Origin: Opitutia bacterium UBA4506
GTDB taxonomy: Bacteria; Verrucomicrobiota; Verrucomicrobiia; Opitutales; Puniceicoccaceae
Length of the DNA stretch: 38,432 nt
Direction: 5' to 3'
Assembly: GCA_002388665.1 (NCBI GenBank)
Contig: DGMY01000057.1
Span: 1 to 38,432, forward strand
The position numbers and the translations under genes were made by a program. The notes below the pieces were generated by a model. The model saw only the letters and a program-made list of their open reading frames with translations, was not told the DNA's origin and did no database searches. Of this stretch, positions 31,301 through 38,432 are shown piece after piece (within the stretch, counting starts at the first letter, position 1; the number at the start of each line of letters is the position of its first letter).

Positions 31301-31510
31301 TTTAGGGCGAGAACCAGGCTCTTTTGACCAATGGAAGACCCAAGCCGTGTCGCTGTTCAAGGACAGGAGCCAAGGTGAGTTCTCGTAGTCGCTCAACCAT
31401 CCTGAGCGTAGATCGGGGGAGGGCCAGCTCGAGTTGCGAGGAGGCAATTTATTGATTCCCAGAATGTTATGATTCTGAACTTCGGATCCATCGAAATATT
31501 GGTCGGCCAT
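28346..31510 (-). CDS. lacZ: Beta-galactosidase, glycoside hydrolase family 2
   Basis: The 1054-residue product is close in length to E. coli LacZ (1024) and follows its five-domain order: sugar-binding domain from about residue 50, Ig-like domain, TIM barrel from about 360, second Ig-like domain and a beta-galactosidase small-chain-like C-terminus. Catalytic acid/base Glu476 lies in MWSLGNEAGYG and nucleophile Glu558 in LTNEYAHAHGNSLGNF. The GVNRHESNP and NVESHGL segments carry substrate-binding residues. There is no signal peptide, so it acts in the cytoplasm on imported beta-linked galactosides. ATG 31510 is preferred over TTG 31594, although the frame stays open upstream to a TAG at 31757-31759. 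The locus lacks a lac-type permease. Confidence 0.94.
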   Translation of the reverse strand: MADQYFDGSEVQNHNILGINKLPPRNSSWPSPDLRSGWLSDYENSPWLLSLNSDTAWVFHWSKEPGSRPKNFFESGYDASEWSSFPVPGCWETNQYGTPIYTNYEYPFAANPPRVEDEPPEYYTTFNERNPVGSYRRYFTLPENWKASGRILLHFAGVSSAFYVWVNGRQVGYSQDSRSPSEFDITDFLLSEGEGPNILAVEVYRFCAGSYLEDQDMWRLSGIFRDVFLYHTPATTLWDFHIESTLAEDLAEARIQLSYTLRIEKGPTPPLQLRLHLKPSSCDALQGEILIDETITDQTGTSSAVTVRKPDLWSHETPTLYTAVVELIDAHTGQTIETRKTEIGFRRLGVIDGQFCINNSPIKIKGVNRHESNPKTGYVVSMADMEEDIRLMKQANFNFVRTAHYPNDPRWYELCNRHGLLVMDEANVESHGLSYHKRVLPGDDPIWGRMAADRVRKMVIRDRGHPCIAMWSLGNEAGYGDTFLSMREELLQNDPEKRLIQYADMNLAADMDSQTYPTPEWLRDHVDGNAVRKGEHGEQGSPEQHGPYPSGRPFLTNEYAHAHGNSLGNFKEYWDLFEAHPELWGGFIWDWADQTLLTKDPEGIPFHAWGGDFGDKPNDGRFCYNGLVNADRVPYPHYSEARKVQQYIAMTASPSDLAAGRVQIQNNFAFTSLENFRGQWKVEAEGKTVAQGDLPVLPTEPGARTTVTLDLQDSLRTAENEEVWLQITFSTAFDSSWAEAGHEIAWEQFLLREPQSTPAPSGGEVHRSETSEAISLIASGTTVIVDRKSGLITSARRGNYEYLPRPVTPNFWRVPTDNDIGWKVPERMAPWKNAIEGAHLTDIQFVTRPDAEEVTSILRMGSPELDGVDLAMVYTLFGDGTLRIRLKISLPATVPELPRIGLQFELPKEFERTRWFGRGPHENYCDRLNGAKVSIHNLPTNEWPTPYPRPQENAHRSDIRWLELSGPHCRLKIRSASPTLTGCSIWPCSELDLEETNHPAHLPDPNDHTVTLSGWQMGVGGNNSWGETPLDPYRISTPGTYEFAVDLICSEMSP

Positions 31511-31983
31511 GTCGGGGGAGCGTTTGGTTTTCAGATATTCCAACGTGTCACCTCTCCGGTCCGATATCGAGACCTTCCTTTCTCGGGCGTGCAAAGTAAG
31601 GCGAATCGTTCCAAGATTGAATCCATAGAGACTGTTTGGCGGTAGGCTGGTTGGGTCGATTGGAATTGGAATGAGGTTGGCAGCGCTGGGCCCCTGGCTG
31701 TTTTGTCCGATCAGAAACTGTTTCTGGCCGGTGCCAAGTGGTAATCTGAATGTTGTCTATAATATATAACGGTAATTTGTTGTGCGACAGGTGTCGGAGT
31801 TTGTTCCTGTATGAGTTCTGCCTGCGAGGTATGTGAGAAATCCGGATGCCGCTAGGCCTCGGGACCGGTTCGTGGGGCGTATTTGCTGCAGTCGGGTTTG
31901 GGCCATTGGTATTTGGTACTCCGTTTGAAGTGACTGAGGTTTTCCGTTGATTGGACTTTCGCGGTTTTGAATAGTGAGGGGCT
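31511..31983. other. 473-bp intergenic region between beta-galactosidase and cyclophilin genes
   Basis: No convincing gene is present. On the minus strand the beta-galactosidase frame stays open from 31510 back to TAG 31757-31759, encoding about 82 residues without an ATG; this looks like 5' leader or a decayed fragment. The AT-rich stretch TATAATATATAACGGTAAT (about 31758-31776) is a plausible promoter element for the beta-galactosidase and resembles the TATAACGTAAT half of the repeat at 28213. The plus-strand end (AGTGAGGGGCT) provides the ribosome binding site for the downstream GTG start. Confidence 0.5.
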
Positions 31984-33309
31984 GTGAATCGAATTTTTCT
32001 AATACTGTCTCTGACTTCACTTTTTCTGCCTCGTTTGCCGGCTCAGATCTATGCGGACTTTTCGATCTCCGAGGGAGGGGAGCCATTGGGAAGTTTTCGG
32101 GTATTGCTGCACCATGAAACCGTGCCACGACCAGTTGCCAATTTCATCGGTTTGGCCACTGGAGAGAGGAATTGGATTTCGCCGGTTACCGGTGCGGTGA
32201 AAGCGGGGGTCCCTTACTACGACGGGCTCACTTTTCATCGGTTGATCCACAATTTTATGATCCAGGGGGGAGACCCGCTCGGTACAGGTGGAGGCGGTCC
32301 GGGTTACGTGTTTCAGGATCAGTACGATCCCTCGCTCCGTCACTCTGGGAGCTATGTGGTTTCGATGGCGAACTCCGGGGTAAACTCGAATGGCTCGCAA
32401 TTCTTTATCACGCTGGCAGAAGCAGGTTATTTGGACGATCTTCATAGTGTATTTGGGACGGTGATTGATGACGCGGAGTTCCCCGGTAGCCGGGCTTTGA
32501 TCGATCAGTTCAAATCGGCAGGAAACTTTCCAACGGATGGGAGCGATAGACCGTTGACCCCCTTGACCATCGATTCAGTGGTCATCTCGGGACCGGATTT
32601 GGCCGATTTTGATATTGATGATCCCGCCTTGGGGCTGCCCGAAGTGCATCCAGTGCCCATTGCGCTGCGGCATGAAGCAGTGGCAGATGGATTCTTTCTG
32701 GATTGGGCGCGCGAACGTAAATGGGACTACCCGGTATACTCTAGCGATAACCTGTCCAGTTGGACTCGGGTTGGCAACACGCTGAGTATGGACGTCGATC
32801 CAGAGGCTGAGGTGGATGTGACAGGTTTGTTCACGGAAAACCGTGGATTTCTGAGAATGGCCTCAGTCGATTATAGTCACACTCCCAATCTTCCGGTGGA
32901 TATTTTCGCTGCCGGAGATTCGCTGATTCTGGAAATCGACGGGGGTACCCTGACCCTGCAATTCGATGGTGTGGGTACTGGGAGTTGGTCCTTTGAAGGC
33001 TCCGGTAGTATCGTTAGCAATGGCTCCATCGATTCATATGGGAGTCCGCAGGGCTCCGTGCTATTCGGGATTCCCGACAGCGGCTACTTTATCAGTCCAT
33101 CTAGTTACACCTATGCCCGCAGTTTGTCTGCCCGCGAGGTCGTCATCTTCTTTGACGGCCCCATTGGGCCGAGCGGAATCACAGCTATTCAGCCAGAGCT
33201 ATCTTTCCATACCGGTAGCAGCGGATGGTACAACGGCCCAGTCAATTCCAGTGTTTCATTGACCAATCCCTTTCGCGGGACCTTTGACTGGATTCCGGCA
33301 AGCCCTTGA
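31984..33309 (+). CDS. Secreted cyclophilin-type peptidyl-prolyl isomerase with C-terminal beta-rich extension
   Basis: The 441-residue protein has a signal peptide (MNRIFLILSLTSLFLPRLPA) and a cyclophilin domain over about residues 22-200: VANFIGLATGE, LTFHRLIHNFMIQGGDP (catalytic Arg), NSNGSQFFITLAE, and DLHSVFGTVI. These are the standard active-site segments of PpiA/PpiB-type isomerases that speed up proline isomerisation in secreted proteins. The remaining 200 residues are beta-rich with short repeated strands (WARERKWDYPVYSS, LTLQFDGVGTGSWSFEGSG) and no recognised family. The start is GTG 31984, with AGGGG 5 bp upstream. Location would be periplasm or outer surface. Confidence 0.9.
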   Translation: MNRIFLILSLTSLFLPRLPAQIYADFSISEGGEPLGSFRVLLHHETVPRPVANFIGLATGERNWISPVTGAVKAGVPYYDGLTFHRLIHNFMIQGGDPLGTGGGGPGYVFQDQYDPSLRHSGSYVVSMANSGVNSNGSQFFITLAEAGYLDDLHSVFGTVIDDAEFPGSRALIDQFKSAGNFPTDGSDRPLTPLTIDSVVISGPDLADFDIDDPALGLPEVHPVPIALRHEAVADGFFLDWARERKWDYPVYSSDNLSSWTRVGNTLSMDVDPEAEVDVTGLFTENRGFLRMASVDYSHTPNLPVDIFAAGDSLILEIDGGTLTLQFDGVGTGSWSFEGSGSIVSNGSIDSYGSPQGSVLFGIPDSGYFISPSSYTYARSLSAREVVIFFDGPIGPSGITAIQPELSFHTGSSGWYNGPVNSSVSLTNPFRGTFDWIPASP

Positions 33310-33445
33310 GAGCTGGATTCCTCGATGAGGGCGGCCCTGTGTGGTGGTCAATATGGCAGGGAAACGGGGGGCTGTCTCCCGGATGACAGAAGATCCATTC
33401 TTCCCTTGAGAGATGGGCCCTGCTGGCTCACCTTGTATTCTGTAA

Positions 33446-34522
33446 ATGACGGATTGGTTTGGAGAAGTTGCTGAGCGAAAGCCGGTATCCAAAGTCGTGG
33501 TGTGGGGCCTGGCTATTCTGATCTCGTTGGCGGCCAACTGGTGGTTGGCTGTGAAAATGGAGTCTACCTTTGAGCAATTAGCGGTGCGGTCGGTGACCCC
33601 CCGCGAGGCACAGAGAGATATCGAGATTGTCATGGAGCCCTTTGAGGAGCGATTTGTGGAGGCGAACCCCGATGTGCCTTCGAATACCCCAGACGAGACC
33701 GTCAATTTTGGAGCGCAGAATCAACAGGCGGCCGAAGCGGATCCGGACCCGGCAGGTGAATCCGATTTTCCAGAAAGGGATTCGGAGATGGAATCGCAGA
33801 CATTTTTGGAACGAGGGGATACCAGTGAGCAATTACAGCCCGGCGTGTACAGTGAGGCCGCGGCGGAAACGCCTCCCGCAGAGGAGGCTGCCGGAGCCGT
33901 TGGGGATATGGCACCCCGGGTTGAGCGGAAAACCCCCGAATGGATTAAGCCCGTCGAGGAGGGCAGTGGTTCTCGGGTTCCCACCGCAGAGGAAGGCGGC
34001 GAGTCCCCCTCCGAGGAAGAAAACCGTCGAGCCGGAACAATTTCACTGGATGACGGACCGCAGCAATCTCAGAAAGAATCCGAGTCCCTCTCGGTGAACA
34101 ACCCAGCGGCTCGACCGATGCCGCGGAAAAAGGTGGGGGCGGAAGTGCTGTTGGCCCCCCTCAATCAGTCGAAGTCAAAGGCTTCTCGCAAGGGGGAGTT
34201 GGCCGTGAACTCCCGGCTTACGGATTACGGAGAGTATACTCAGCGGGCCTTGGAGGCCATTCAGGCTGAATGGCATCGCTTGATCCGTGAAGTTTCGCTC
34301 GGGCCGGACTCGACGTACTCCTCCGTAACCGTGGTCTTCTCCATCGATCAAACCGGTTCGATCGCCAAAACAAAGATTGAGAAATCGACGGCCAGCGAAC
34401 TCGGGTCGATGATTTGCCTGGATGCAATTTACGCGCGAGCTCCTTACGGCGAATGGACAGAGGATATGATCCGTACGCTGGGAGAGGATACGCGGGTCGA
34501 AATCACATTTCACTATCGATGA
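33446..34522 (+). CDS. TonB-like membrane-anchored protein
   Basis: The 358-residue product has one N-terminal membrane helix (about residues 18-36, VVVWGLAILISLAANWWLA), a long low-complexity acidic linker rich in Glu, Pro and Ser (about 60-240), and a C-terminal domain of about 100 residues that fits the TonB/TolA C-terminal pattern (YTQRALEAIQAEWHRLI, then VTVVFSIDQTGSIAKTKI). TonB links the inner membrane to outer-membrane receptors to power uptake. The linker here is acidic, not the usual Pro-Lys type, and no exbB/exbD lies in the window, so it may instead be a related periplasm-spanning structural protein. The stop TGA overlaps the next ATG (ATGA). Confidence 0.65.
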   Translation: MTDWFGEVAERKPVSKVVVWGLAILISLAANWWLAVKMESTFEQLAVRSVTPREAQRDIEIVMEPFEERFVEANPDVPSNTPDETVNFGAQNQQAAEADPDPAGESDFPERDSEMESQTFLERGDTSEQLQPGVYSEAAAETPPAEEAAGAVGDMAPRVERKTPEWIKPVEEGSGSRVPTAEEGGESPSEEENRRAGTISLDDGPQQSQKESESLSVNNPAARPMPRKKVGAEVLLAPLNQSKSKASRKGELAVNSRLTDYGEYTQRALEAIQAEWHRLIREVSLGPDSTYSSVTVVFSIDQTGSIAKTKIEKSTASELGSMICLDAIYARAPYGEWTEDMIRTLGEDTRVEITFHYR

Positions 34523-35256
34523 ACAAATTTGACTGGAAACGTTTGCCCTGGAATCGGGGTGTGGAAGTTCTCTATGCGGGAGACGATTGGGTCGCGGTGA
34601 ACAAGCCGGCGGGGACCCTCTCGCATCCCAATGGTCCGAGTGATGCCGATCGCTCGGTTTTGCAGATGGAGTGGATCGGAGAGGATGAGACCTTCCGTTC
34701 GGAGAACGAAAAGATCCCGGACATCCGGCTGTGCCATCGTCTGGACGGCCCCACCTCGGGCGTGCTCTTATTGGCCCTCGCAGATCGAGCGGAGTGGTTT
34801 TTGAAAGCCTTCGAGGAAGGGAGGATTCGCAAGACCTATCGGGCAGTCGTTGTCGGGAGACCCAGGAGCCGGACGTTTGTCTGGAGAGACCGATTGGTCC
34901 GAGGCAGTGAAGAGGGCAAGTTGCGGGTGCGCGTGGGCGGAAACGGCGCCCGGGCGGAAACGGCCGGGGCCGAGCTGAAGTTTATTCGACAGACGATTCC
35001 TCTGACCCTCGTAAAGTTGGAGCCGGGGACCGGCCGCACTCATCAGATCCGGGTACAGGCCGCCAAGCACGGGCTACCCATTCTGGGAGATCGCAATTAT
35101 GGCGACTTCCGCGCAAATCGATCATTCCGTCGCGGCCAAGGGACACAGCGACTGTTTTTGCACGCGGTGGAGCTCGAGTGGAAACGGGACGGAAAAAAGA
35201 TCAGGGTTGTCTCCACGCCGCCGGAAGAATTTTCTTCACTCTTTCCCAATACCTGA
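34519..35256 (+). CDS. RluA-family pseudouridine synthase
   Basis: This 245-residue member of the RluA family isomerises uridine to pseudouridine in rRNA or tRNA. The catalytic Asp76 lies in CHRLDGPTSGVLLLA, the motif of the family, and GRTHQIRVQAAKHGLPILGD is the second conserved segment. It lacks an S4 RNA-binding domain, so it resembles the shorter single-domain members, and its target position cannot be assigned. The ATG at 34519 overlaps the TonB-like stop as ATGA, implying translational coupling. The open frame upstream (to 34414) lies inside the TonB-like gene and was excluded. Confidence 0.9.
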   Translation: MNKFDWKRLPWNRGVEVLYAGDDWVAVNKPAGTLSHPNGPSDADRSVLQMEWIGEDETFRSENEKIPDIRLCHRLDGPTSGVLLLALADRAEWFLKAFEEGRIRKTYRAVVVGRPRSRTFVWRDRLVRGSEEGKLRVRVGGNGARAETAGAELKFIRQTIPLTLVKLEPGTGRTHQIRVQAAKHGLPILGDRNYGDFRANRSFRRGQGTQRLFLHAVELEWKRDGKKIRVVSTPPEEFSSLFPNT

Positions 35257-35287
35257 ATTTTGGGTCACCGTGCCCGCAGGGAAGACA

Positions 35288-36562
35288 TTGCATTCAACCA
35301 TAGATCCATCCGTGTCATCATTTTTTGAAACCCGCCTTTCTGAATCTCGCACCCTGTTCGAACGAGCCCTTCAAGTGGTTCCCGGAGGAGTGTACGGGCA
35401 TACGAGCCCAGCTGCGGGGTTGCCCGGTGTCTTTCCGTATTTCGCGGAGTCGGCGGAGGGGTGCCGGTTTACCGATGTCGACGGGAATCAGTACCTCGAC
35501 TTTATGTGTGGTTTCGGGCCAATCGTTTTGGGGTACCGGAATCCTGAAGTGGAGGCCGCAGCTGCGGCTGCGAAAGAGAAGGGCAATCTCTACAACATGC
35601 CCTCCCGCGGCTTCGTCGAGTTGGCTGAACGGATTGTGGAGCGCGTCGATTTTGCGGATTGGGCGGTCTTCGCCAAGAACGGTTCGGACGTGACGACTTG
35701 GGCGTTGCAGGTAGCCCGGGAAGCTACCGGCCGAAAGAAAGTTCTGCAGTTGAAAGGGGCCTATCACGGGGTAGACGCGTGGTGCGCACCAGGGTTTGGC
35801 GGGATTATCGAGGAAGATCGGGTCCACATTCATCGATTTGAGTGGAATAAAATCGATTCGCTGATCGGGATGCTCGATTCATTGAAAGATCAGGTCGCTG
35901 CGGTTTTTGTCACACCTTATCACCACCCGACGTTTTCGCCCTCGGAAATGCCCGTCGATGGCTTTTTGACCAAGGTTCAAAGTGAGTGTAACCGTCGCGG
36001 AATTGTGATGATTTTGGATGATATTCGGGCGGGCTTCCGGCTGCATTCCGGCGGATCCCATCGGTGCTTTGACTTCGAACCGGACATCGCCTGCTACTGT
36101 AAGGCCATCGGAAACGGGTTTCCCATTTCCGCTGCGGTTGGACGGGATTCTTTGAAAACGGCTGCGGCGAAGGTGTTTCTGACAGGAAGTTACTGGAACA
36201 ACGCAGACGCGATGGCAGCGGCGGCGACTTGCATCGATATTTTGGAGCGCGATCAGATTCCTGCCCGAATCGAGTCGATGGGAAATCGCCTATGCCGGGG
36301 TCTTACAGAGGCCGCGGCCTCGCACGGTTACCGCATGATTTGTTCGGGGCCGAGGGCGGCACCGTATCCATTCTTTGATGACGACCGTAACCTGCGGAAA
36401 ATTCAAGAGTTCTGTGGGAAGGCGATTCGAAAGGGAGCGTTCTTCCACCCCCACCATAATTGGTTTCTCAGTGCCGCGCACGACGAGCCAGCGATCGATG
36501 AGGCGGTGGCGATCGCCGATGAGTGCCTGGCAGAGATGGCCGCAACCCGGGAAGAATCATGA
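35288..36562 (+). CDS. Class III (glutamate-1-semialdehyde-aminomutase-like) aminotransferase
   Basis: This PLP-dependent class III aminotransferase, about 424 residues, resembles glutamate-1-semialdehyde aminomutase in overall order: PGGVYGHTSPAAGLPG, FTDVDGNQYLDFMCGFG, KGAYHGVDAW, MILDDIRAGFR (Asp in the DE-type position; the usual following Glu is Asp) and PLP-binding Lys in YCKAIGNGFPIS. It is probably not HemL, because the HemL-type opening motif is absent and VTPYHHPTF replaces the common glutamate-Pro of the phosphate region. Substrate unknown. No ATG is in a good place. I chose TTG 35288, preceded by AGGG with proper spacing; GTG 35270 and GTG 35312 are alternatives. Its stop overlaps the next ATG (ATGA). 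Confidence 0.85.
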   Translation: MHSTIDPSVSSFFETRLSESRTLFERALQVVPGGVYGHTSPAAGLPGVFPYFAESAEGCRFTDVDGNQYLDFMCGFGPIVLGYRNPEVEAAAAAAKEKGNLYNMPSRGFVELAERIVERVDFADWAVFAKNGSDVTTWALQVAREATGRKKVLQLKGAYHGVDAWCAPGFGGIIEEDRVHIHRFEWNKIDSLIGMLDSLKDQVAAVFVTPYHHPTFSPSEMPVDGFLTKVQSECNRRGIVMILDDIRAGFRLHSGGSHRCFDFEPDIACYCKAIGNGFPISAAVGRDSLKTAAAKVFLTGSYWNNADAMAAAATCIDILERDQIPARIESMGNRLCRGLTEAAASHGYRMICSGPRAAPYPFFDDDRNLRKIQEFCGKAIRKGAFFHPHHNWFLSAAHDEPAIDEAVAIADECLAEMAATREES

Positions 36563-37356
36563 GTGAGTACGCAGAGGAGAGAGTCCAGAGGATCGAGTGC
36601 GGGACAGATTTGGTCCGCCGTCAGATCGACTATTTCCGCCGGTCGTTTGCCGCGGTGGAGAGCCAGAAGAAGAAAGATTCCAGCCTCGTAACTGAAGCCG
36701 ACCACTTGATCTCTAACGAGGTTCTCGGAGGGCTCGGCGAAAAGTTCCCCGGAGATGATCTTTGCAGCGAAGAGTCAGAGGCTGGAAATCAGCCGCTGGA
36801 GGCTCATTTCTGTTGGGTGATCGACCCTGTCGACGGGACGAATAATTTCGCAATCGGACTGCCGAATTGTGCCATTTCTCTGGCGCTGTTGGAAGATGGT
36901 CATCCGATTTATGGCTGGGTGTACGACTTTGCGGGAGACCGATTGATCCACGGAGGGTCCGGTCGCGGTCTTTTTGATGGTGATCAGCCGATTCAACCCA
37001 GAACGGTTGAAAGCGGTGACAGCACACCGATCGGGCTACAGTTTCCGGTTCCTCCGGGTGTGATCCAGAAATTGATTCCACTTCTCGAAAGAGAGCGCGT
37101 GCGTTCGATTGGTTCAGGTACCATGGAAGGGGTCTACGTGGCGCTGGGTTGTCTGCAGGGGGCGGTCGATTTTCGAGTGAAAGTGTGGGATGTCGCGGCA
37201 TTCTTTGCCTTTTTCGACGAGCTGAAAGTTCCCTATCGATTTTTAGCTCGTTCGCCTTTCCCCCTTCGCTCCTTTGATCCTGACATGGAGACGACCCCCT
37301 ATGTCGCCGGAGTTCCAGTATTCTGTCAGAAGGTCGAAAGTTTGCTCGGAATTTAG
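36559..37356 (+). CDS. Inositol-monophosphatase-family phosphatase
   Basis: This 265-residue member of the inositol-monophosphatase/fructose-bisphosphatase-like family (Mg-dependent phosphatases) carries the metal-binding residues in EES (about 71-73), DPVDGTNNF (Asp89, Asp92) and WDVAAF (Asp211), all intact. Family members act on inositol-1-phosphate, histidinol phosphate, 3'-phosphoadenosine 5'-phosphate or sugar phosphates, so the substrate is open. ATG 36559 overlaps the aminotransferase TGA (ATGA), so the two are coupled. This pairing suggests a two-step route in which an aminotransferase product or precursor is phosphorylated, but that is only inference. Confidence 0.9.
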   Translation: MSEYAEERVQRIECGTDLVRRQIDYFRRSFAAVESQKKKDSSLVTEADHLISNEVLGGLGEKFPGDDLCSEESEAGNQPLEAHFCWVIDPVDGTNNFAIGLPNCAISLALLEDGHPIYGWVYDFAGDRLIHGGSGRGLFDGDQPIQPRTVESGDSTPIGLQFPVPPGVIQKLIPLLERERVRSIGSGTMEGVYVALGCLQGAVDFRVKVWDVAAFFAFFDELKVPYRFLARSPFPLRSFDPDMETTPYVAGVPVFCQKVESLLGI

Positions 37357-37460
37357 GCTAGTTTGGTGTGAGTATCGATGCGTAGAATGATTTTTGCTGA
37401 ATTTAATGTAAAGATTTGGCATAGTATTTCTTTAGCAATCCTCTGTAGCCTTTCCTTCCC

Positions 37461-38399
37461 TTGAGCCGAATCGAAGAACATCGACCTTTACCCCCGCTGA
37501 ATGAACCCGAGGGGGTGGACGAAAATCAAGACCTCTCCATGAATCTTGCGGAGATCCTGTTCGCAATCATGCGTCCGTTGGCTCCGTGTCTATTTGTGGC
37601 TTCATGCCTTTTTCTGTTAGCCGCGATCTTCCTGATTCCCTCCCGCGAGAAAACTTCTCCAGACCCGGCTGTTGAGGAGACCGAAGTCGTAGATCCCGTG
37701 GTGGGTACTCCGGTTTCCCGCTACACAGCCGAAGAATTAGCGGGGCCGATCCGATTGCGCGAAGCTTTGGTTGAGGCGCGGGGAGGCAGGGTTCTTCTGT
37801 CTTCGATTCGCTCTCTCAGAGCTTCGGGGCAGATGGAGGTCAATGGCGCGGTGAAATCTATCAGTATTTTGGAGATGGCACCGGATCTAGTCTTGATTCA
37901 GATGTTCGGCGATAGCGAGCAGGTGAGCATGGGCTATGATGGAAATGATTTTTGGAAGAGCCTTCGGCGCAACGAAGGAGTGTCTGAGTCCATGGCGGTT
38001 GACGCTTGGGATGAGACTTTGATGAGCGCATTGGGTGGAATTCACGGTCCGCTCCTGCGAGAGTTTCTCAATGGACAGAGGCGAGTGAGTTCCGTCGAAG
38101 AAGTATCGACTACGATTGGACCGGTTCTACGGGTCGAATTCAGTCCTATTGGTGATGGGCGCTCGGAGGTCGTTGATTTGGATCCGAGTGATCTACGCTT
38201 ACTGCGATGGGAGTACGAGAATGCCGAGGGCATTGTCGTGGAAATGAGATACAGCGACCCTCAGGAGGTCGATGGCCTCGTATTGGCTCACCGGGTAGAG
38301 GTGTGGATGAGTGGCGAGAGAGAATTGGTTCTGCTCTATGACGGGATCGATTTGAACTTTGGTGCGGTCAAGTACCTGTTTCGCAATCCAAATTTGTAG
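37461..38399 (+). CDS. Membrane-anchored protein of unknown function
   Basis: The 312-residue frame begins with a TTG at 37461 (no Shine-Dalgarno seen; an internal ATG at 37539 is an alternative). A membrane helix lies at about residues 38-58 (LAPCLFVASCLFLLAAIFLI) after a short cytoplasmic tail, followed by a basic flank and an acidic linker. The remaining 200 residues read as a soluble alpha/beta domain with LREALVEARGG, SISILEMAPDLVLIQMFG, YDGNDFWKSLRR and LRLLRWEYENAEG. The strand pattern is reminiscent of LolA/outer-membrane-lipoprotein-sorting folds, but I cannot confirm this. It is separated by 104 bp from the phosphatase and probably has its own promoter. The stop is 33 bp from the window end. 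Confidence 0.7.
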   Translation: MSRIEEHRPLPPLNEPEGVDENQDLSMNLAEILFAIMRPLAPCLFVASCLFLLAAIFLIPSREKTSPDPAVEETEVVDPVVGTPVSRYTAEELAGPIRLREALVEARGGRVLLSSIRSLRASGQMEVNGAVKSISILEMAPDLVLIQMFGDSEQVSMGYDGNDFWKSLRRNEGVSESMAVDAWDETLMSALGGIHGPLLREFLNGQRRVSSVEEVSTTIGPVLRVEFSPIGDGRSEVVDLDPSDLRLLRWEYENAEGIVVEMRYSDPQEVDGLVLAHRVEVWMSGERELVLLYDGIDLNFGAVKYLFRNPNL

Positions 38400-38432
38400 C
38401 AGGGAGCGATCAGAGGGCGGAGGTCAGAGGGC

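Noticed and set aside
31908..31920. GGTATTTGGTACT, resembling the TAC-NN-GTA operator before the cyclophilin gene
   Set aside because: Only the right half (TGGTACT) matches; the left half is a direct rather than inverted copy, so it was not counted in the regulon.
31757..32128. Minus-strand frame of 123 residues upstream of beta-galactosidase
   Set aside because: It overlaps the cyclophilin signal-peptide region on the other strand, has no recognisable motif and no ribosome binding site, and shares only the stop at 31757 with the gap.
35288..36562. Calling this gene hemL (glutamate-1-semialdehyde aminomutase)
   Set aside because: The order of motifs is similar, but the HemL-specific N-terminal pattern is missing and the phosphate-region residues differ.
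1..38432. RNA genes, CRISPR arrays, insertion sequences or prophage
   Set aside because: I saw no cloverleaf or rRNA sequence, no regularly spaced repeats and no transposase or integrase motif in any frame. A covariance-model search could still reveal a small RNA.

Overview
The window reads like the chromosome of a marine-type, polysaccharide-degrading member of the Verrucomicrobiota (probably class Opitutae, near Puniceicoccales). This is an inference. It rests on three things: an autotransporter-type beta-strand protein ending in a PEP-CTERM-like tail, a stand-alone secreted pseudopilin-like protein with a GFTLVE signal, and a dense set of glycan-degradation genes beside ordinary housekeeping genes. 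I found no rRNA, tRNA, CRISPR array, insertion sequence or integrase.

Left part (1-5340): a minus-strand arginine biosynthesis operon argC-argJ-argB-argD, tightly packed, followed by a small cystatin-like secreted protein. Divergent to argC is an unrecognised 94-residue ORF preceded by a long inverted repeat.

Central part (5364-25474): a carbohydrate-utilisation locus. It holds an aldo/keto reductase and, divergent from it, a 782-residue fusion of an amidohydrolase and a class III aminotransferase. A minus-strand block follows: a secreted TIM-barrel/HEAT/beta-sandwich protein, a Gfo/Idh/MocA oxidoreductase, a sodium:solute symporter, a GntR-LacI chimeric regulator and a D-2-hydroxyacid dehydrogenase. 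Divergent from that is a plus-strand block: a secreted beta-helix protein, a GH38 alpha-mannosidase, an enolase-superfamily dehydratase, a PEP-CTERM-type surface protein, a secreted beta-sandwich protein and a pseudopilin-like protein. The most interesting observation is a near-palindromic motif (core TAC-NN-GTA, best copy AATACCAGTATT). It appears in four intergenic regions of this locus, including upstream of the regulator's own gene. This predicts one local regulon, with the GntR-LacI protein as the obvious candidate.

Third part (25585-31510, minus strand): an SDR dehydrogenase, an HpcH/HpaI aldolase and a second Gfo/Idh/MocA protein in one operon, then a GH2 beta-galactosidase. Read together with the dehydratase, the chemistry suggests sugar release, oxidation, dehydration to a 2-keto-3-deoxy acid and aldol cleavage to pyruvate plus an aldehyde. 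The actual substrate cannot be read from the sequence.

Right part (31984-38399, plus strand): a secreted cyclophilin-type isomerase with an extra C-terminal domain, a TonB-like protein overlapping an RluA-type pseudouridine synthase, a class III aminotransferase overlapping an inositol-monophosphatase-family gene, and a membrane-anchored protein of unknown function. Domain names come from motif recognition by eye. No database search was run.
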